NCBI RefSeq assembly: GCF_000812465.1
Contig: NZ_JWMA01000055.1
Coordinates: forward strand, 124,001-188,000
Direction: 5' to 3'
Origin: Cupriavidus sp. IDO
GTDB taxonomy: Bacteria; Pseudomonadota; Gammaproteobacteria; Burkholderiales; Burkholderiaceae
Length of the DNA stretch: 64,000 nucleotides
This document shows positions 46,489 through 55,310 of the stretch, piece after piece; within the stretch, counting starts at the first letter, position 1; each line of letters starts with the position of its first letter. The notes beneath the pieces are model-generated. The model made no database searches. It saw nothing but the letters and a program-made list of their open reading frames with translations, and was not told the origin of the DNA. A program made the position numbers and the translations under genes.

Positions 46489-46507
46489 CACTCCCCCGCC
46501 ACCTTCC

Positions 46508-48082
46508 TCAATCAAACCCCAGCTCCTGCAGCTTGCGGGTAATCGTGTTTCGGCCGATACCCAGCCGCGTGGCCGCCTCAACCCGCCGGCCGCGCGTCAC
46601 GCCCAGCGCGGCCTCGAGCACAGCCTTCTCGAAGCGGCGCGTCAAGACGTCCATGACTTCGGGCTGGCCGGCCTCCAGCATCGCGCGCGCCTCGCCCGCG
46701 AGCAGGTGTTCCCAGCCCGCGGCGAGACCCGCCGACGCCGTCACCACCGCGGGGCGGACTGCGGTCACGGTGTCGGCCTCGGCAACCGGCGTGGCAACGC
46801 CGCCGTAGTCGGCAATGTCGTGGCTCTCGAACTCGCCGCCGGCCGGCCTGGCTTCCGCCATCCGCTCCGGTGCACGAGGGACAGCCGCACCCTGGTCCGA
46901 CGTGCCGCTGATCATCTCGCGCGGCAGGTCCTTGACTTCGATGGTCTGCGCCGGAGCCATCACGGTCAGCCAGTTGCAGAGGTTCTCCAGCTGCCGCACG
47001 TTGCCGGGAAACGGCAGCGTGCTGACGTACGCCAGCGCCTCGTCCGACATGCGCTTGGGTTCCACGCCCAGTTCCTTGGCGCTCTTCTGCAGGAAATGAC
47101 GGGCCAGCAGCGTGATGTCTTCCGGACGCTCGCGCAACGGCGGCAGGCGCAGCCGGATCACGTTAAGACGGTGGAACAAGTCCTCGCGGAACAGCCCTTC
47201 CTTGACCCGCTGCTCCAGATTCTGGTGCGTCGCAGCAATGACGCGGACGTTGGCACGCAGGGGATTGTGACCGCCGACCCGATAGAAATTGCCGTCCGAG
47301 AGCACGCGAAGCAGGCGTGTCTGCAGATCGAACGGCATATCGCCGATTTCGTCGAGGAACAGCGTGCCCCCCTCGGCCTGCTCGAAGCGGCCGCGGCGCA
47401 TGGTCTGGGCGCCGGTAAATGCGCCGCGCTCGTGGCCGAACAGCTCCGATTCCAGCAGGTCTTTCGGAATCGCCGCGGTGTTCAGCGCGATGAACGGACC
47501 ATTTGCGCGCGGGCTGTGCTTGTGCAGCGCGCGGGCCACCAGTTCCTTGCCGGTGCCGGACTCGCCGGTGATCATCACGGTCACATTGGACTGCGACAAC
47601 CTGCCGATGGCGCGGAATACGTCCTGCATGGCCGGCGCCTGCCCGAGGATCTCGGGGGCATCGACCAGGCGGTCATCCATTTCCTCTTCGCGCAGGCTTT
47701 CTTCGAGGGCGCGGCGGATCAGCTCCACCGCCTTGTCGACATCGAAGGGCTTGGCGAGATACTCGAAGGCGCCGCCCTGAAACGCTGCCACGGCGCTATC
47801 CAGGTCCGAATAGGCGGTCATCACGATGACCGGCAGGCCCGGGTGCCGTGCCTTGAGCGCCTGCAACAGGTCCAGGCCCGAGCCGCCGGGCATGCGGATA
47901 TCCGAAATCAGGACCTGCGGTTCATCGTCCTCCAATGCCGCGAGCACGTCGCGCACATTGGTAAAGCTGCGGGAGAGCAGGCTTTCACGGGCCAGGGCCT
48001 TCTCGAGTACCCAGCGGATTGATTGATCGTCGTCGACTATCCAGATCGGCTTCATGTGCGTCGCTTGTCTGCTCGGTGTCAT
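46508..48082 (-). CDS. ntrC: Nitrogen regulation response regulator NtrC
   Basis: A 524-aa sigma-54-dependent activator. The receiver domain has IVDDDQSIRWVLEKAL and phospho-acceptor Asp61 in LISDIRMPGGSG. The AAA+ domain has GESGTGKE (Walker A), the sigma-54-contacting GAFTGA loop and GGTLFLDEIGDMP (Walker B). A Fis-type HTH (RVEAATRLGIGRNTITRKLQELG) ends the protein. A roughly 70-aa Ala/Glu-rich linker before the HTH is longer than in enterics. The start at 48082 (MTPSRQATHMKPIW) has GGAAG upstream. ATG at 48055 is the alternative. It acts on the glnA promoter at the other end of this locus. Confidence 0.95.
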   Translation of the reverse strand: MTPSRQATHMKPIWIVDDDQSIRWVLEKALARESLLSRSFTNVRDVLAALEDDEPQVLISDIRMPGGSGLDLLQALKARHPGLPVIVMTAYSDLDSAVAAFQGGAFEYLAKPFDVDKAVELIRRALEESLREEEMDDRLVDAPEILGQAPAMQDVFRAIGRLSQSNVTVMITGESGTGKELVARALHKHSPRANGPFIALNTAAIPKDLLESELFGHERGAFTGAQTMRRGRFEQAEGGTLFLDEIGDMPFDLQTRLLRVLSDGNFYRVGGHNPLRANVRVIAATHQNLEQRVKEGLFREDLFHRLNVIRLRLPPLRERPEDITLLARHFLQKSAKELGVEPKRMSDEALAYVSTLPFPGNVRQLENLCNWLTVMAPAQTIEVKDLPREMISGTSDQGAAVPRAPERMAEARPAGGEFESHDIADYGGVATPVAEADTVTAVRPAVVTASAGLAAGWEHLLAGEARAMLEAGQPEVMDVLTRRFEKAVLEAALGVTRGRRVEAATRLGIGRNTITRKLQELGFD

Positions 48083-48161
48083 TTGGTCTTCCGCATGCCC
48101 GGCCGAGGCGGCAGGAGCAATGATCGCTCGCAAGATCGGCCGAACTGCGCCGGCGCGGATG

Positions 48162-49331
48162 CTAGTGCAGCGGCAGCAGGATGCGGAAGTCGGTACAGCC
48201 CGGCCTGCTCTCGCATTCGATCAAGCCCTCGTGCTGCTGCACGAAGGTTTGAGCGAGTGTGAGGCCGAGACCGCTGCCGCCATCCCTACCCGAGACCAGC
48301 GGATAGAAGATGCGTTCGCGAATGTCCTCGGGAATGCCTGGGCCGTTGTCTATGACATGCAAGTCCAATGCCAGCTTGTACAGCCGCTTGGCAATCGTGA
48401 CCTGGCGCGCCACGCGGGTACGCAGGACGATCTGCGCGTCCCCCCGGGCGATGCGCTCCGCCAGCGCCTGCGCGGCGTTGTGAACGATGTTCAGCACGGC
48501 CTGGATCAGCTGCTCCATGTCGCCGCGCAGTTCCGGCAGGCTGGCATCGTAGTCGCGCTCGATGTTCAGGCCATTGGGGAATTCGGCCAGCACCACCGAG
48601 CGCACGCGCTCCAGCACCTCGTGGATATTGAGGCTCGATACGATGTGCGGATGCCGATGAGGCTCCAGCAGGCGGTCCACCAGCGTCTGCAGGCGGTCCG
48701 ACTCCTTGATGATGACCTGCGTGTACTCCCGCAGCGAGCGCTCGGGGAGTTCGAACTCCAGCAGCTGTGCCGCACCGCGAATGCCGCCTAGCGGATTCTT
48801 GATCTCGTGGGCAAGATTGCGGATCAGTTCCTTGTTGGCCGAGGTCAGGTCGAGAATCCGCTCTTCGCGCTCGCTGCGCACCTTCTGCTCGTTAAGCAGC
48901 ACCTCGACCACGACTGTATCCGCCGCGGCGTCCAGCATGCCGATGACCACGTGGGCGTGGATCGGCTCCTGCAACGGCGGACGCAGCACCAGGTCCTGGC
49001 GGCGCACATCGAACTGCCGTGTGACTACCGTTTCAATCATGCTGCCGAGCTCGTCCGACTGGCCGAACAGATCGGCCAGCGACAGCTCGACCATCGCCTT
49101 GCGCGACACCGCAAAGCTGGCCTCGGCCGCCGGGTTCGCATAGATCACGCGCAGCCCCGGCTGCTTCACCAGCAGGATCGGGTTGGCGACGACATCGAGG
49201 CCGGAATGCAAGGCGACAGCGCCCATTGACAGCACCTGACCGCTTTCCGGCGTTCCGGCATTTGCCGGCGAGTCAGCCGGGCCAGCGCTGCCGCTGACCT
49301 TGCGCGACACACCACGAATCAGGCGACGCAT
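48162..49331 (-). CDS. ntrB: Nitrogen sensor histidine kinase NtrB
   Basis: A 389-aa soluble sensor kinase that phosphorylates and dephosphorylates NtrC in response to PII. A PAS domain (about 40-150: LDVVANPILLVKQPGLRVIYANPAAEASF) precedes the H-box AHEIKNPLGGIRGAAQLLE. The N box (QAVLNIVHNAAQALAER), D box (VIDNGPGIPEDIRERIF) and G box (GGSGLGLTLAQTFVQQHEG) follow. It has no membrane helices. The order is DUF4124 gene, ntrB, ntrC, with short gaps. Confidence 0.95.
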   Translation of the reverse strand: MRRLIRGVSRKVSGSAGPADSPANAGTPESGQVLSMGAVALHSGLDVVANPILLVKQPGLRVIYANPAAEASFAVSRKAMVELSLADLFGQSDELGSMIETVVTRQFDVRRQDLVLRPPLQEPIHAHVVIGMLDAAADTVVVEVLLNEQKVRSEREERILDLTSANKELIRNLAHEIKNPLGGIRGAAQLLEFELPERSLREYTQVIIKESDRLQTLVDRLLEPHRHPHIVSSLNIHEVLERVRSVVLAEFPNGLNIERDYDASLPELRGDMEQLIQAVLNIVHNAAQALAERIARGDAQIVLRTRVARQVTIAKRLYKLALDLHVIDNGPGIPEDIRERIFYPLVSGRDGGSGLGLTLAQTFVQQHEGLIECESRPGCTDFRILLPLH

Positions 49332-49335
49332 AAGA

Positions 49336-49905
49336 CTAGTCCTTCAGGTTGGAAAGCTCACGCCGCAGCGATGCCGCATTGGCCTCGCTGCGGGTGATGT
49401 CGTCGCGCAGCGCCGCTGTGCGATCGAGGTATTTCTGATAGTTGCGTTCATTGCCCTGGCGCTCGGGTTGGCCGTTGTTGTATTCGGCACGCAGCGTCGA
49501 GAGCTTGGCCTCCTCGGATTGCAGTTCCTGCTCCAGCACGGCGCGCCGCTCGCTGTCGCGGCTCTTTTGGGTGGCGCCGTCAACGCGCGGGAAGCTGCCG
49601 CTGCTGGCAGCGCCGGCACTGCCACCGCTGCCGGCCTTGGCCGGCGCTGTGGTACGCCCGCCCGGCACGGTGACGACTTCCGGCAGGTTCAGCCGCTTGC
49701 AGCCCTTGCCGCCATTGCCATTGCGGTACTCCGGCACACCATTTGGACCGGTGCAGACGTAGACATCTGAAGACTGTGCCGGCGCATGCTGGCTCCAGGC
49801 TGCCAGCGTCAGCGCAACTGCGCACACCACGATGGGGAATCGAACACGGAGTTGGTGCAGCGACTGGGCCCGGAAGGCCGCGAGCGGAAACGCGTTCATG
49901 AACAT
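49336..49905 (-). CDS. DUF4124-type exported small protein
   Basis: An approximately 189-aa protein between glnA and ntrB. An N-terminal hydrophobic signal segment (VVCAVALTLAAWSQHAPAQS, cut after about residue 45) is followed by VYVCTGPNGVPEYRNGNGGKGCKRLNLP, the DUF4124 signature with two cysteines. A Gly/Ala/Ser linker and a C-terminal coiled coil (RRAVLEQELQSEEAKLSTLRAEYNN) complete it. The start at 49905 has AGGT upstream. Its stop is 4 nt before ntrB. The function is unknown; periplasmic location is inferred. Confidence 0.8.
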   Translation of the reverse strand: MFMNAFPLAAFRAQSLHQLRVRFPIVVCAVALTLAAWSQHAPAQSSDVYVCTGPNGVPEYRNGNGGKGCKRLNLPEVVTVPGGRTTAPAKAGSGGSAGAASSGSFPRVDGATQKSRDSERRAVLEQELQSEEAKLSTLRAEYNNGQPERQGNERNYQKYLDRTAALRDDITRSEANAASLRRELSNLKD

Positions 49906-49942
49906 CAGACCTGGGTTGAACGGAAAGCCCCATTCTAGCGAG

Positions 49943-49975
49943 CAAAACAAAAAGGGGCAGCCGAGGCCGCCCCTT
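49943..49975 (-). terminator. Intrinsic terminator of glnA
   Basis: On the minus strand AAGGGGC and GCCCCTT pair across a GC-rich loop, followed by TTTTTGTTTT. It lies 54 nt beyond the glnA stop and separates glnA from the DUF4124-ntrB-ntrC genes. Confidence 0.88.
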
Positions 49976-50028
49976 CATGGTGCAACTGTTGCCCGGTCAC
50001 AACCTGCGTCATCCCGGGCAAGCCCCGC

Positions 50029-51444
50029 TTACAGCGAGTAGTACATCTCGAACTCGACCGGGTGCGTGGTCATGCGGAAGCGGGTGACTTCTTCCATCTT
50101 CAGCTCGATGTAGGCATCGATCATGGAGTTGGAGAACACGCCACCGCGGGTCAGGAACTCACGGTCGTTATCGAGGTATTCCAGCGCCTGGTCGAGGCTC
50201 GAGCAGACGGTCGGGATCTTTGCATCCTCTTCCGGCGGCAGGTCGTACAGGTTCTTGTCGGCGGCTTCGCCCGGGTGGATCTTGTTCATCACACCGTCCA
50301 GGCCGGCCATCAGCAGTGCCGAGAAGCCCAGGTACGGGTTCATCAGCGGATCCGGGAAGCGGGTCTCGATGCGGCGGCCCTTCGGGTTGGCCACATACGG
50401 GATGCGGATCGAAGCCGAACGGTTGCGGGCCGAGTAGGCCAGCTTCACCGGGGCTTCGAAGCCCGGCACCAGGCGTTTGTACGAGTTGGTGCCCGGGTTG
50501 GTGATGGCGTTCAGCGCGCGGGCGTGCTTAATGATGCCGCCGATGTAGTACAGGGCGAATTCCGACAGGCCGGCGTAGCCGTTGCCTGCGAACAGGTTCT
50601 GGCCGTCCTTCCACACGGACTGGTGCACGTGCATGCCCGAACCGTTGTCGCCAACGACCGGCTTCGGCATGAAGGTGGCGGTCTTGCCGTAGGTATGGGC
50701 GACGTTCTGGATCACGTACTTCTGCAGCTGGGTCCAGTCTGCGCGCTGCACCAGCGTGCTGAACTTGGTGCCGATTTCGTTCTGGCCCTGGCCTGCCACT
50801 TCGTGGTGGTGGACTTCAACGGGGATGCCCAGCGATTCCAGGATCAGGCACATTTCCGAACGGATGTCCTGGAAGGTGTCGATCGGGGCGACCGGGAAGT
50901 AGCCGCCCTTCTTGCCCGGACGGTGACCGGTATTGCCGTGCTCGAACTCCTTGCCGGCCGACCACGGTGCTTCTTCCGAGTGGATCTTGACGAAGCAGCC
51001 CTGCATGTCGACGTTCCAGGTCACGCCGTCGAAGATGAAGAATTCGGGTTCCGGACCGAAGTAGGCGGTGTCGCCCAGGCCGGTGCTCTTCAGGTAGGCT
51101 TCGGCGCGCTTGGCGATCGAGCGCGGGTCGCGGTCATAGCCCTTGCCGTCCGACGGCTCGACCACGTCGCAGGTCAGCACCAGCGTCGGTTCTTCGTAGA
51201 ACGGATCGATGTTTGCGGTATTCGGATCCGGCATCAGCAGCATGTCCGAAGCTTCGATACCCTTCCAGCCAGCGATCGACGAACCGTCGAAGGCGTGGCC
51301 GCTTTCGAACTTGTCTTCGTCAAAGTGCGACACGGGCACGGACACGTGTTGCTCCTTGCCTTTGGTATCGGTGAAACGGAAATCGACGAACTTGACGTCG
51401 TTTTCCTTCACAAGCTTCATCACATCTGCAACGCTGTGGGCCAT
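50029..51444 (-). CDS. glnA: Glutamine synthetase type I
   Basis: A 471-aa enzyme that joins ammonium to glutamate. The N-terminal [22 protein letters not shown], the substrate loop [37 protein letters not shown] and [23 protein letters not shown] are diagnostic of GSI. The adenylylation motif [14 protein letters not shown] near the C-terminus contains the modifiable Tyr, so activity is expected to be controlled by GlnE. The start at 51444 has AGGAG upstream. A sigma-54-type promoter and NtrC sites lie 110-340 nt upstream. Confidence 0.98.
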   Translation of the reverse strand: MAHSVADVMKLVKENDVKFVDFRFTDTKGKEQHVSVPVSHFDEDKFESGHAFDGSSIAGWKGIEASDMLLMPDPNTANIDPFYEEPTLVLTCDVVEPSDGKGYDRDPRSIAKRAEAYLKSTGLGDTAYFGPEPEFFIFDGVTWNVDMQGCFVKIHSEEAPWSAGKEFEHGNTGHRPGKKGGYFPVAPIDTFQDIRSEMCLILESLGIPVEVHHHEVAGQGQNEIGTKFSTLVQRADWTQLQKYVIQNVAHTYGKTATFMPKPVVGDNGSGMHVHQSVWKDGQNLFAGNGYAGLSEFALYYIGGIIKHARALNAITNPGTNSYKRLVPGFEAPVKLAYSARNRSASIRIPYVANPKGRRIETRFPDPLMNPYLGFSALLMAGLDGVMNKIHPGEAADKNLYDLPPEEDAKIPTVCSSLDQALEYLDNDREFLTRGGVFSNSMIDAYIELKMEEVTRFRMTTHPVEFEMYYSL

Positions 51445-51567
51445 GCCAATCTCCTGGATATTCGGCTGAAGTCTAGAAAGCCATTCTTGGGCCGGCCTCG
51501 TCAAGGGGTCTGCATTTGCAGTGACCGCGCTCTCGGAAACCTGCCACGAAAGGGACGAGGAATGTTA

Positions 51568-51582
51568 GCAGAAAGCATGCCA
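51568..51582 (-). promoter_or_regulatory. glnA: Sigma-54 promoter of glnA
   Basis: On the minus strand TGGCATG-CTTT-CTGCT matches the sigma-54 consensus TGGCACG-N4-TTGCW with two mismatches. The GG and GC dinucleotides are exactly 10 nt apart. The predicted start is near 51557, about 113 nt before glnA. Confidence 0.7.
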
Positions 51583-51736
51583 AGTTAAGCATCTGCCGGG
51601 CGCCCGCGGCCCGAAAAAAGTGCACTGCCAAGGCCGCCCGCACAGGCCCGGGGTGGTGGATCGGATACTACAGGCGGGCAGGCCGGAACAGGTGTCGCCA
51701 GCGTTACCCGGCCGCGCTCTCTTCGCCCAAACATAA

Positions 51737-51753
51737 AACACCACAACGGTGCA
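51737..51753. promoter_or_regulatory. NtrC-binding site, weaker copy
   Basis: AACACCACAACGGTGCA matches one perfect half-site (GTGCA) and three of five positions of the other half of TGCAC-N7-GTGCA. It is about 190 nt upstream of the predicted glnA start. Confidence 0.5.
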
Positions 51754-51767
51754 TTCCGCAAGGAAAG

Positions 51768-51790
51768 GCACCATTTAAGTGCTTATGCAC
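51768..51790. promoter_or_regulatory. NtrC-binding sites, strong copy
   Basis: GCAC-CATTTAA-GTGC (51768-51782) is a perfect GCAC-N7-GTGC core, followed at once by GTGC-TTAT-GCAC (51779-51790). Such enhancers are expected about 100-250 nt upstream of a sigma-54 promoter, and these are about 215-230 nt upstream. Confidence 0.7.
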
Positions 51791-51914
51791 CAAAAGAGAT
51801 ATTTTCCTCGGCGCCTCCGGCACCGATGGCGGCAATGTCTCTGCCGGCCCTGCCAGGCGATAGAATAGGGGTCTGGCGACCCTGCCAATTCCACTCATTG
51901 AATTTGTCACCCAG

Positions 51915-52379
51915 ATGACCACCCGAGACGAACTCCTCCAGGCTGCGCGGCAGCGCCAGCAACAGAACCAGCTTCCCTACTTCGGCGCCTTGTCGCCCCA
52001 GGAAGCCTTCGCGCTGCTGCAAAGCGACCCGTCGGCCGTGCTGGTCGATGTGCGCACGCAGGCCGAACTGGACTGGGTAGGCGGCGTCGATCTGCCCGAC
52101 GAACAGTTCGCCCACGTCGAATGGATGACGTATCCGGGCGGCGCGCAGAATGGCCGCTTTCTCGAAGAGCTGAAAGCCCGTGTGCCGGCTGATGCACCCG
52201 TGCTGTTCCTGTGCCGCAGCGCAGCCCGCTCGAAGCACGCGGCGCGCGTCGCCACCGAGGCCGGCTACCAGTACGCGATGGATGTACTGGAAGGCTTTGA
52301 GGGCAACCGCGACGAGCAGCACCACCGCAAGACCGTGGAAGGCTGGTGCGTGCGCGGCCTGCCGTGGCACGGCGCCTGA
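51915..52379 (+). CDS. Rhodanese-like domain protein
   Basis: A 154-aa single rhodanese domain. The active-site cysteine is Cys100 in LFLCRSAARSKHAA, a six-residue sulfurtransferase loop. The N-terminal LVDVRTQAELDWVGGV is the family start motif, and EGFEGNRDEQHHRKTVEGW follows the loop. It is cytosolic and may carry sulfane sulfur. It is divergent from glnA across a 470-nt region that is mostly glnA control sequence. A terminator follows at 52401. Confidence 0.88.
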   Translation: MTTRDELLQAARQRQQQNQLPYFGALSPQEAFALLQSDPSAVLVDVRTQAELDWVGGVDLPDEQFAHVEWMTYPGGAQNGRFLEELKARVPADAPVLFLCRSAARSKHAARVATEAGYQYAMDVLEGFEGNRDEQHHRKTVEGWCVRGLPWHGA

Positions 52380-52400
52380 GCGTAAATCGTCGCAGATGAA

Positions 52401-52424
52401 AAGGGGCAGCTTCAGGCTGCCCCT
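52401..52424. terminator. Bidirectional intrinsic terminator
   Basis: AAGGGGCAGC pairs with GCTGCCCCTT around TTCAG. It separates the rhodanese gene from the convergent MoCF-domain gene. Confidence 0.8.
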
Positions 52425-52462
52425 TCTTCCTTTGGCATGACAGGCGCGGTCGCCTGCGGCCC

Positions 52463-53284
52463 CTATTCTTTCCTATCGCGCGCGGGCTGTTCCACAACCT
52501 CGAAGCCCATTCCGGCCACGCCTTCCAGCAACATCGCATAGGCCGGCGCAACCAGGTCGGCCGGGCCCTTGACGCCAAGATCGATGTGCCGGCGCTCGAA
52601 GCGGTCACCACGCGTCACGTCGCCCACGGAAGGAAGACTGAACACGCGAATGCCGGCAAAGGTCGCCTCCACCCGCTCCATCAGCGGCGTCAGCGTCGAC
52701 TCCGGCGCCTCGAACACATAGAAGGCCCGCTCCTGCTGGCTGACCTGGTGAAAGAGGTGCGGATAGTAGTGATCCAGCACCCATTCCATCATCGGCCACG
52801 CCATGACCGGAAAGCCCGGCATGAAATGATGATCCGCGACCGAGAACCCCGGGATGCGGTTGTAGGCGTTCGGAATGATCCGCGCGCCTTCAGGGAACTC
52901 GCCCATCTTGAAGCGGTGCTGGTTCTCCGGCTGGTTCAGGTCCGCCTTGACGGGATCGCCGGCGGCGGTCTCCGCAATCCGCAATGCAATCTGTTCACGT
53001 GCTTCGGGATGGAGGACCAATGGCACCCCCAGGGCCGCCGCGGCGCACTGGCGGGTGTGGTCGTCCGGCGTTGCGCCGATGCCGCCCGTGCAGAAGACCA
53101 CATCGGGCCCTGCCAGCGTGCGCCGCAGCGTGGCCGTGATGCGTGCGCGGTCGTCGCCGACGTACTCCGCCCAGTCCAGCGCCAGGCCGCGCGCACCGAG
53201 CAGTTCGATGGCGCGGCGCATGTGCTTGTCTTCGCGCCGCCCCGACAGAATCTCGTCTCCGATGACGATGAGGCCGAAACCCAT
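52463..53284 (-). CDS. CinA-type molybdopterin-binding (MoCF) domain protein
   Basis: A 273-aa protein containing the MoCF/CinA N-terminal domain. The motifs GLIVIGDEILSGRREDKH and VVFCTGGIGATPDDHT are typical of competence-damage protein CinA. The C-terminal nicotinamide-nucleotide amidohydrolase domain of full CinA (about 400 aa) is absent. Related stand-alone members occur in other proteobacteria. Possible role: ADP-ribose or nucleotide hydrolysis; not shown by sequence. GAGG precedes the ATG. The EI24-family gene begins 12 nt upstream of its start region. Confidence 0.8.
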   Translation of the reverse strand: MGFGLIVIGDEILSGRREDKHMRRAIELLGARGLALDWAEYVGDDRARITATLRRTLAGPDVVFCTGGIGATPDDHTRQCAAAALGVPLVLHPEAREQIALRIAETAAGDPVKADLNQPENQHRFKMGEFPEGARIIPNAYNRIPGFSVADHHFMPGFPVMAWPMMEWVLDHYYPHLFHQVSQQERAFYVFEAPESTLTPLMERVEATFAGIRVFSLPSVGDVTRGDRFERRHIDLGVKGPADLVAPAYAMLLEGVAGMGFEVVEQPARDRKE

Positions 53285-53296
53285 GATGCCCTCGCT

Positions 53297-54178
53297 TCAG
53301 GAATGTTCAATGCGGCGCACGTCCGACGGCGCCAGGTCGATGACGTCTCCCATCGCTGCCGGAGCCGCCGGCGGCGCTGCCGCCGCGCGCTCGGCCCGCA
53401 ACCGTGCCAGCGCGTGCAGGCAGAAGTGGCCGAACCACAATGCCGAGAAGATGAATATCAGGACGTACAGCCACAGCGTGCCGGCAAGCACGAACGGGAA
53501 CAGGAAAATGATTGCGGCCGAAGACACCCACAGCAGCGTCGGCGCCGAGCCAAGCAGGCCCACTGCCACGCCCATCACCAGAAGCGGGACGCGGTGACGA
53601 TGCATCAGGACCTTGCGCTCTTCAGCGGTTGCATGTTCGGCCAGCGCGTCGTAGGTCATGACACGGTAAGTCAGCCATCCCCACAGCACGGGCGGAATCA
53701 GCGCAAAGAATGGCGGCACCAGCCAGAGCGGCAACGTTACCAGCACCAGCACCAGGAAGACGAACGTGCTGCCCAGCGACTGGAATACGCTCCCCAGCAG
53801 GCTGCCGCCGTGAGCCTTGGCGAGATCGGGATAGCTGCGCTCCAGATGGCGCACCGCCGATGGCACGGAGAAAATGCTGATGAACACCAGCATCGAGGCG
53901 ATCACCAGTGGCACGGCCAGCGCGGCCACGAACAGCGGTGCCACGACCGCCCGCATCGATTGCAGCCCGAACCAGTCGAGCGCGCTGTAGATCCAGCTGG
54001 TCAGCATCGAGCCCTCCAGCAGGGCCCGGGTCGTGCTCATGATCGGATCCCACCACCACCAGAGCAGGCCGCCCCACAACAGCGTGGCAAGGACGAACGG
54101 CAACACGGTCAGCATCAGCATGCGGGGATGAAGCTGGCTGATCAGCGCGCGGCCAAACGAGCGAAAAATATCGTTCAT
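53297..54178 (-). CDS. EI24/CysZ-like integral membrane protein
   Basis: A 293-aa protein with about four to five hydrophobic segments. The pattern TVLPFVLATLLWGGLLWWWWDP (first helix) and LIPPVLWGWLTYRVMTYDALAEHA (third to fourth) are typical of the EI24/CysZ family. CysZ imports sulfate, but this protein lacks nearby cys genes, so substrate is unknown. A Pro/Ala-rich C-terminal tail is present. It ends 12 nt before the MoCF-domain start and may be co-transcribed with it. Confidence 0.8.
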   Translation of the reverse strand: MNDIFRSFGRALISQLHPRMLMLTVLPFVLATLLWGGLLWWWWDPIMSTTRALLEGSMLTSWIYSALDWFGLQSMRAVVAPLFVAALAVPLVIASMLVFISIFSVPSAVRHLERSYPDLAKAHGGSLLGSVFQSLGSTFVFLVLVLVTLPLWLVPPFFALIPPVLWGWLTYRVMTYDALAEHATAEERKVLMHRHRVPLLVMGVAVGLLGSAPTLLWVSSAAIIFLFPFVLAGTLWLYVLIFIFSALWFGHFCLHALARLRAERAAAAPPAAPAAMGDVIDLAPSDVRRIEHS

Positions 54179-54323
54179 GCAGTTCGGTGACGAAGCAAAA
54201 GTGGAGTCGGAAACGGCCGGGCGCGCGCCCGGCGAAGGACAAGAACACTAGCATACGCCACTTGCGGCTACGCGCGGCCTGGGGGAAAGATCCAGACTGC
54301 GCGCCGTGGTTCCCGCCGAAGCG

Positions 54324-55310
54324 TCAGCCCAGGCGCAGCAGGCGCTTGATGCCGTACCACTGCTGGATGAGGAAGCCCGATCCGTAGTCGCGGCCCTTGC
54401 CGGCCGGAGGCGGCATCTGGTCGCGGATGCCGGTGGGATAGTAGGTGTCGGTAAATACCGCGGTGCGGAACAGCATGTCCCACCATGGGAAGATCACGCC
54501 ATAGTTGCAGCCGCCCAGCCTGGCCGGAGCGCCGGCCGCTTCGTGCCCGATGCCGACCGCGTGGTGCGTGCGGTGAAATCGCGGCGACACCAGCAAGCGC
54601 TCCCCGAGCGCGCCGAAGTGCAGCCGCAGGTTGGCGTGCTGCAGGCTCTGCAGCAATTGGGACAGCGCCACCAGCAGCACATATTGCGACGGCTCGACAC
54701 CCACGGCCAGCGCCACCACCGCAAAGACCAGGTCGCGCAGCATGTCGTCCAGCAGGTGGTTGCGGTTGTCGCTCCACAGCGTCATCTGGCGCTGGCTGTG
54801 GTGGACCGCATGCAGGCTCCACCACCAGCGATACGTGTGCGAAAGCCGGTGATACCAGTAGCCGAGCAGGTCGAACAGCAGCAGGTAGACGAAGAAGCTG
54901 ACCAGCGGGATCGAAGTCACCCCCGGCCACCAGTCCTCCACATTGACGCGCTGCCAGCCCATCAGCCGCAGGTGGCCTTCCAGCGCGTCGGTGAGCGGCG
55001 CCAGCAGGAAGAACATGGCCAGCCGGAACAGGCCGAGCCGATGGATCAGGGTGTAGAGGATATCGGTCCGGATGCCGGCCCGGTCCGTCACGGCCTCAAC
55101 CGGGCGCAGCTTCTCCAGCGGGCCGAGGATCAGGATCATGACCGCAATCTGGACCAGCCCCACCAGCAGCCATTCCGTGCCGGTGAACGCGTCTTCCGCA
55201 TAACCGCCAAAGCCCAGGTTGTAGACCACGGGCAGCACGACGTCCTGGAAGAGCGTGCCTTCGATCTGGCCGATCCAGCCACTAACCGAGCCGCTAAGCG
55301 TGTCCCACAT
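54324..55310 (-). CDS. Sterol desaturase/fatty-acid hydroxylase family membrane protein
   Basis: A 328-aa integral membrane di-iron enzyme. The histidine boxes are HRLSHTYRWWWSLHAVHHS (residues around 180-200) and HRTHHAVGIGHEA. Hydrophobic helices precede the first box. The start at 55310 is fixed by overlap: the ATG shares one nucleotide with the TAA of the upstream deacetylase gene (TAATG), indicating translational coupling. Substrate unknown. It is unlike the 5176-6039 paralogue beyond the boxes. Confidence 0.88.
   Translation of the reverse strand: MWDTLSGSVSGWIGQIEGTLFQDVVLPVVYNLGFGGYAEDAFTGTEWLLVGLVQIAVMILILGPLEKLRPVEAVTDRAGIRTDILYTLIHRLGLFRLAMFFLLAPLTDALEGHLRLMGWQRVNVEDWWPGVTSIPLVSFFVYLLLFDLLGYWYHRLSHTYRWWWSLHAVHHSQRQMTLWSDNRNHLLDDMLRDLVFAVVALAVGVEPSQYVLLVALSQLLQSLQHANLRLHFGALGERLLVSPRFHRTHHAVGIGHEAAGAPARLGGCNYGVIFPWWDMLFRTAVFTDTYYPTGIRDQMPPPAGKGRDYGSGFLIQQWYGIKRLLRLG

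Noticed and set aside
51755-51775. A second sigma-54 promoter near TGGTGC-TTTCC-TTGC on the minus strand
   Set aside because: The GG to GC spacing is 11 nt instead of 10, which abolishes sigma-54 recognition; the 51568-51582 site fits better.
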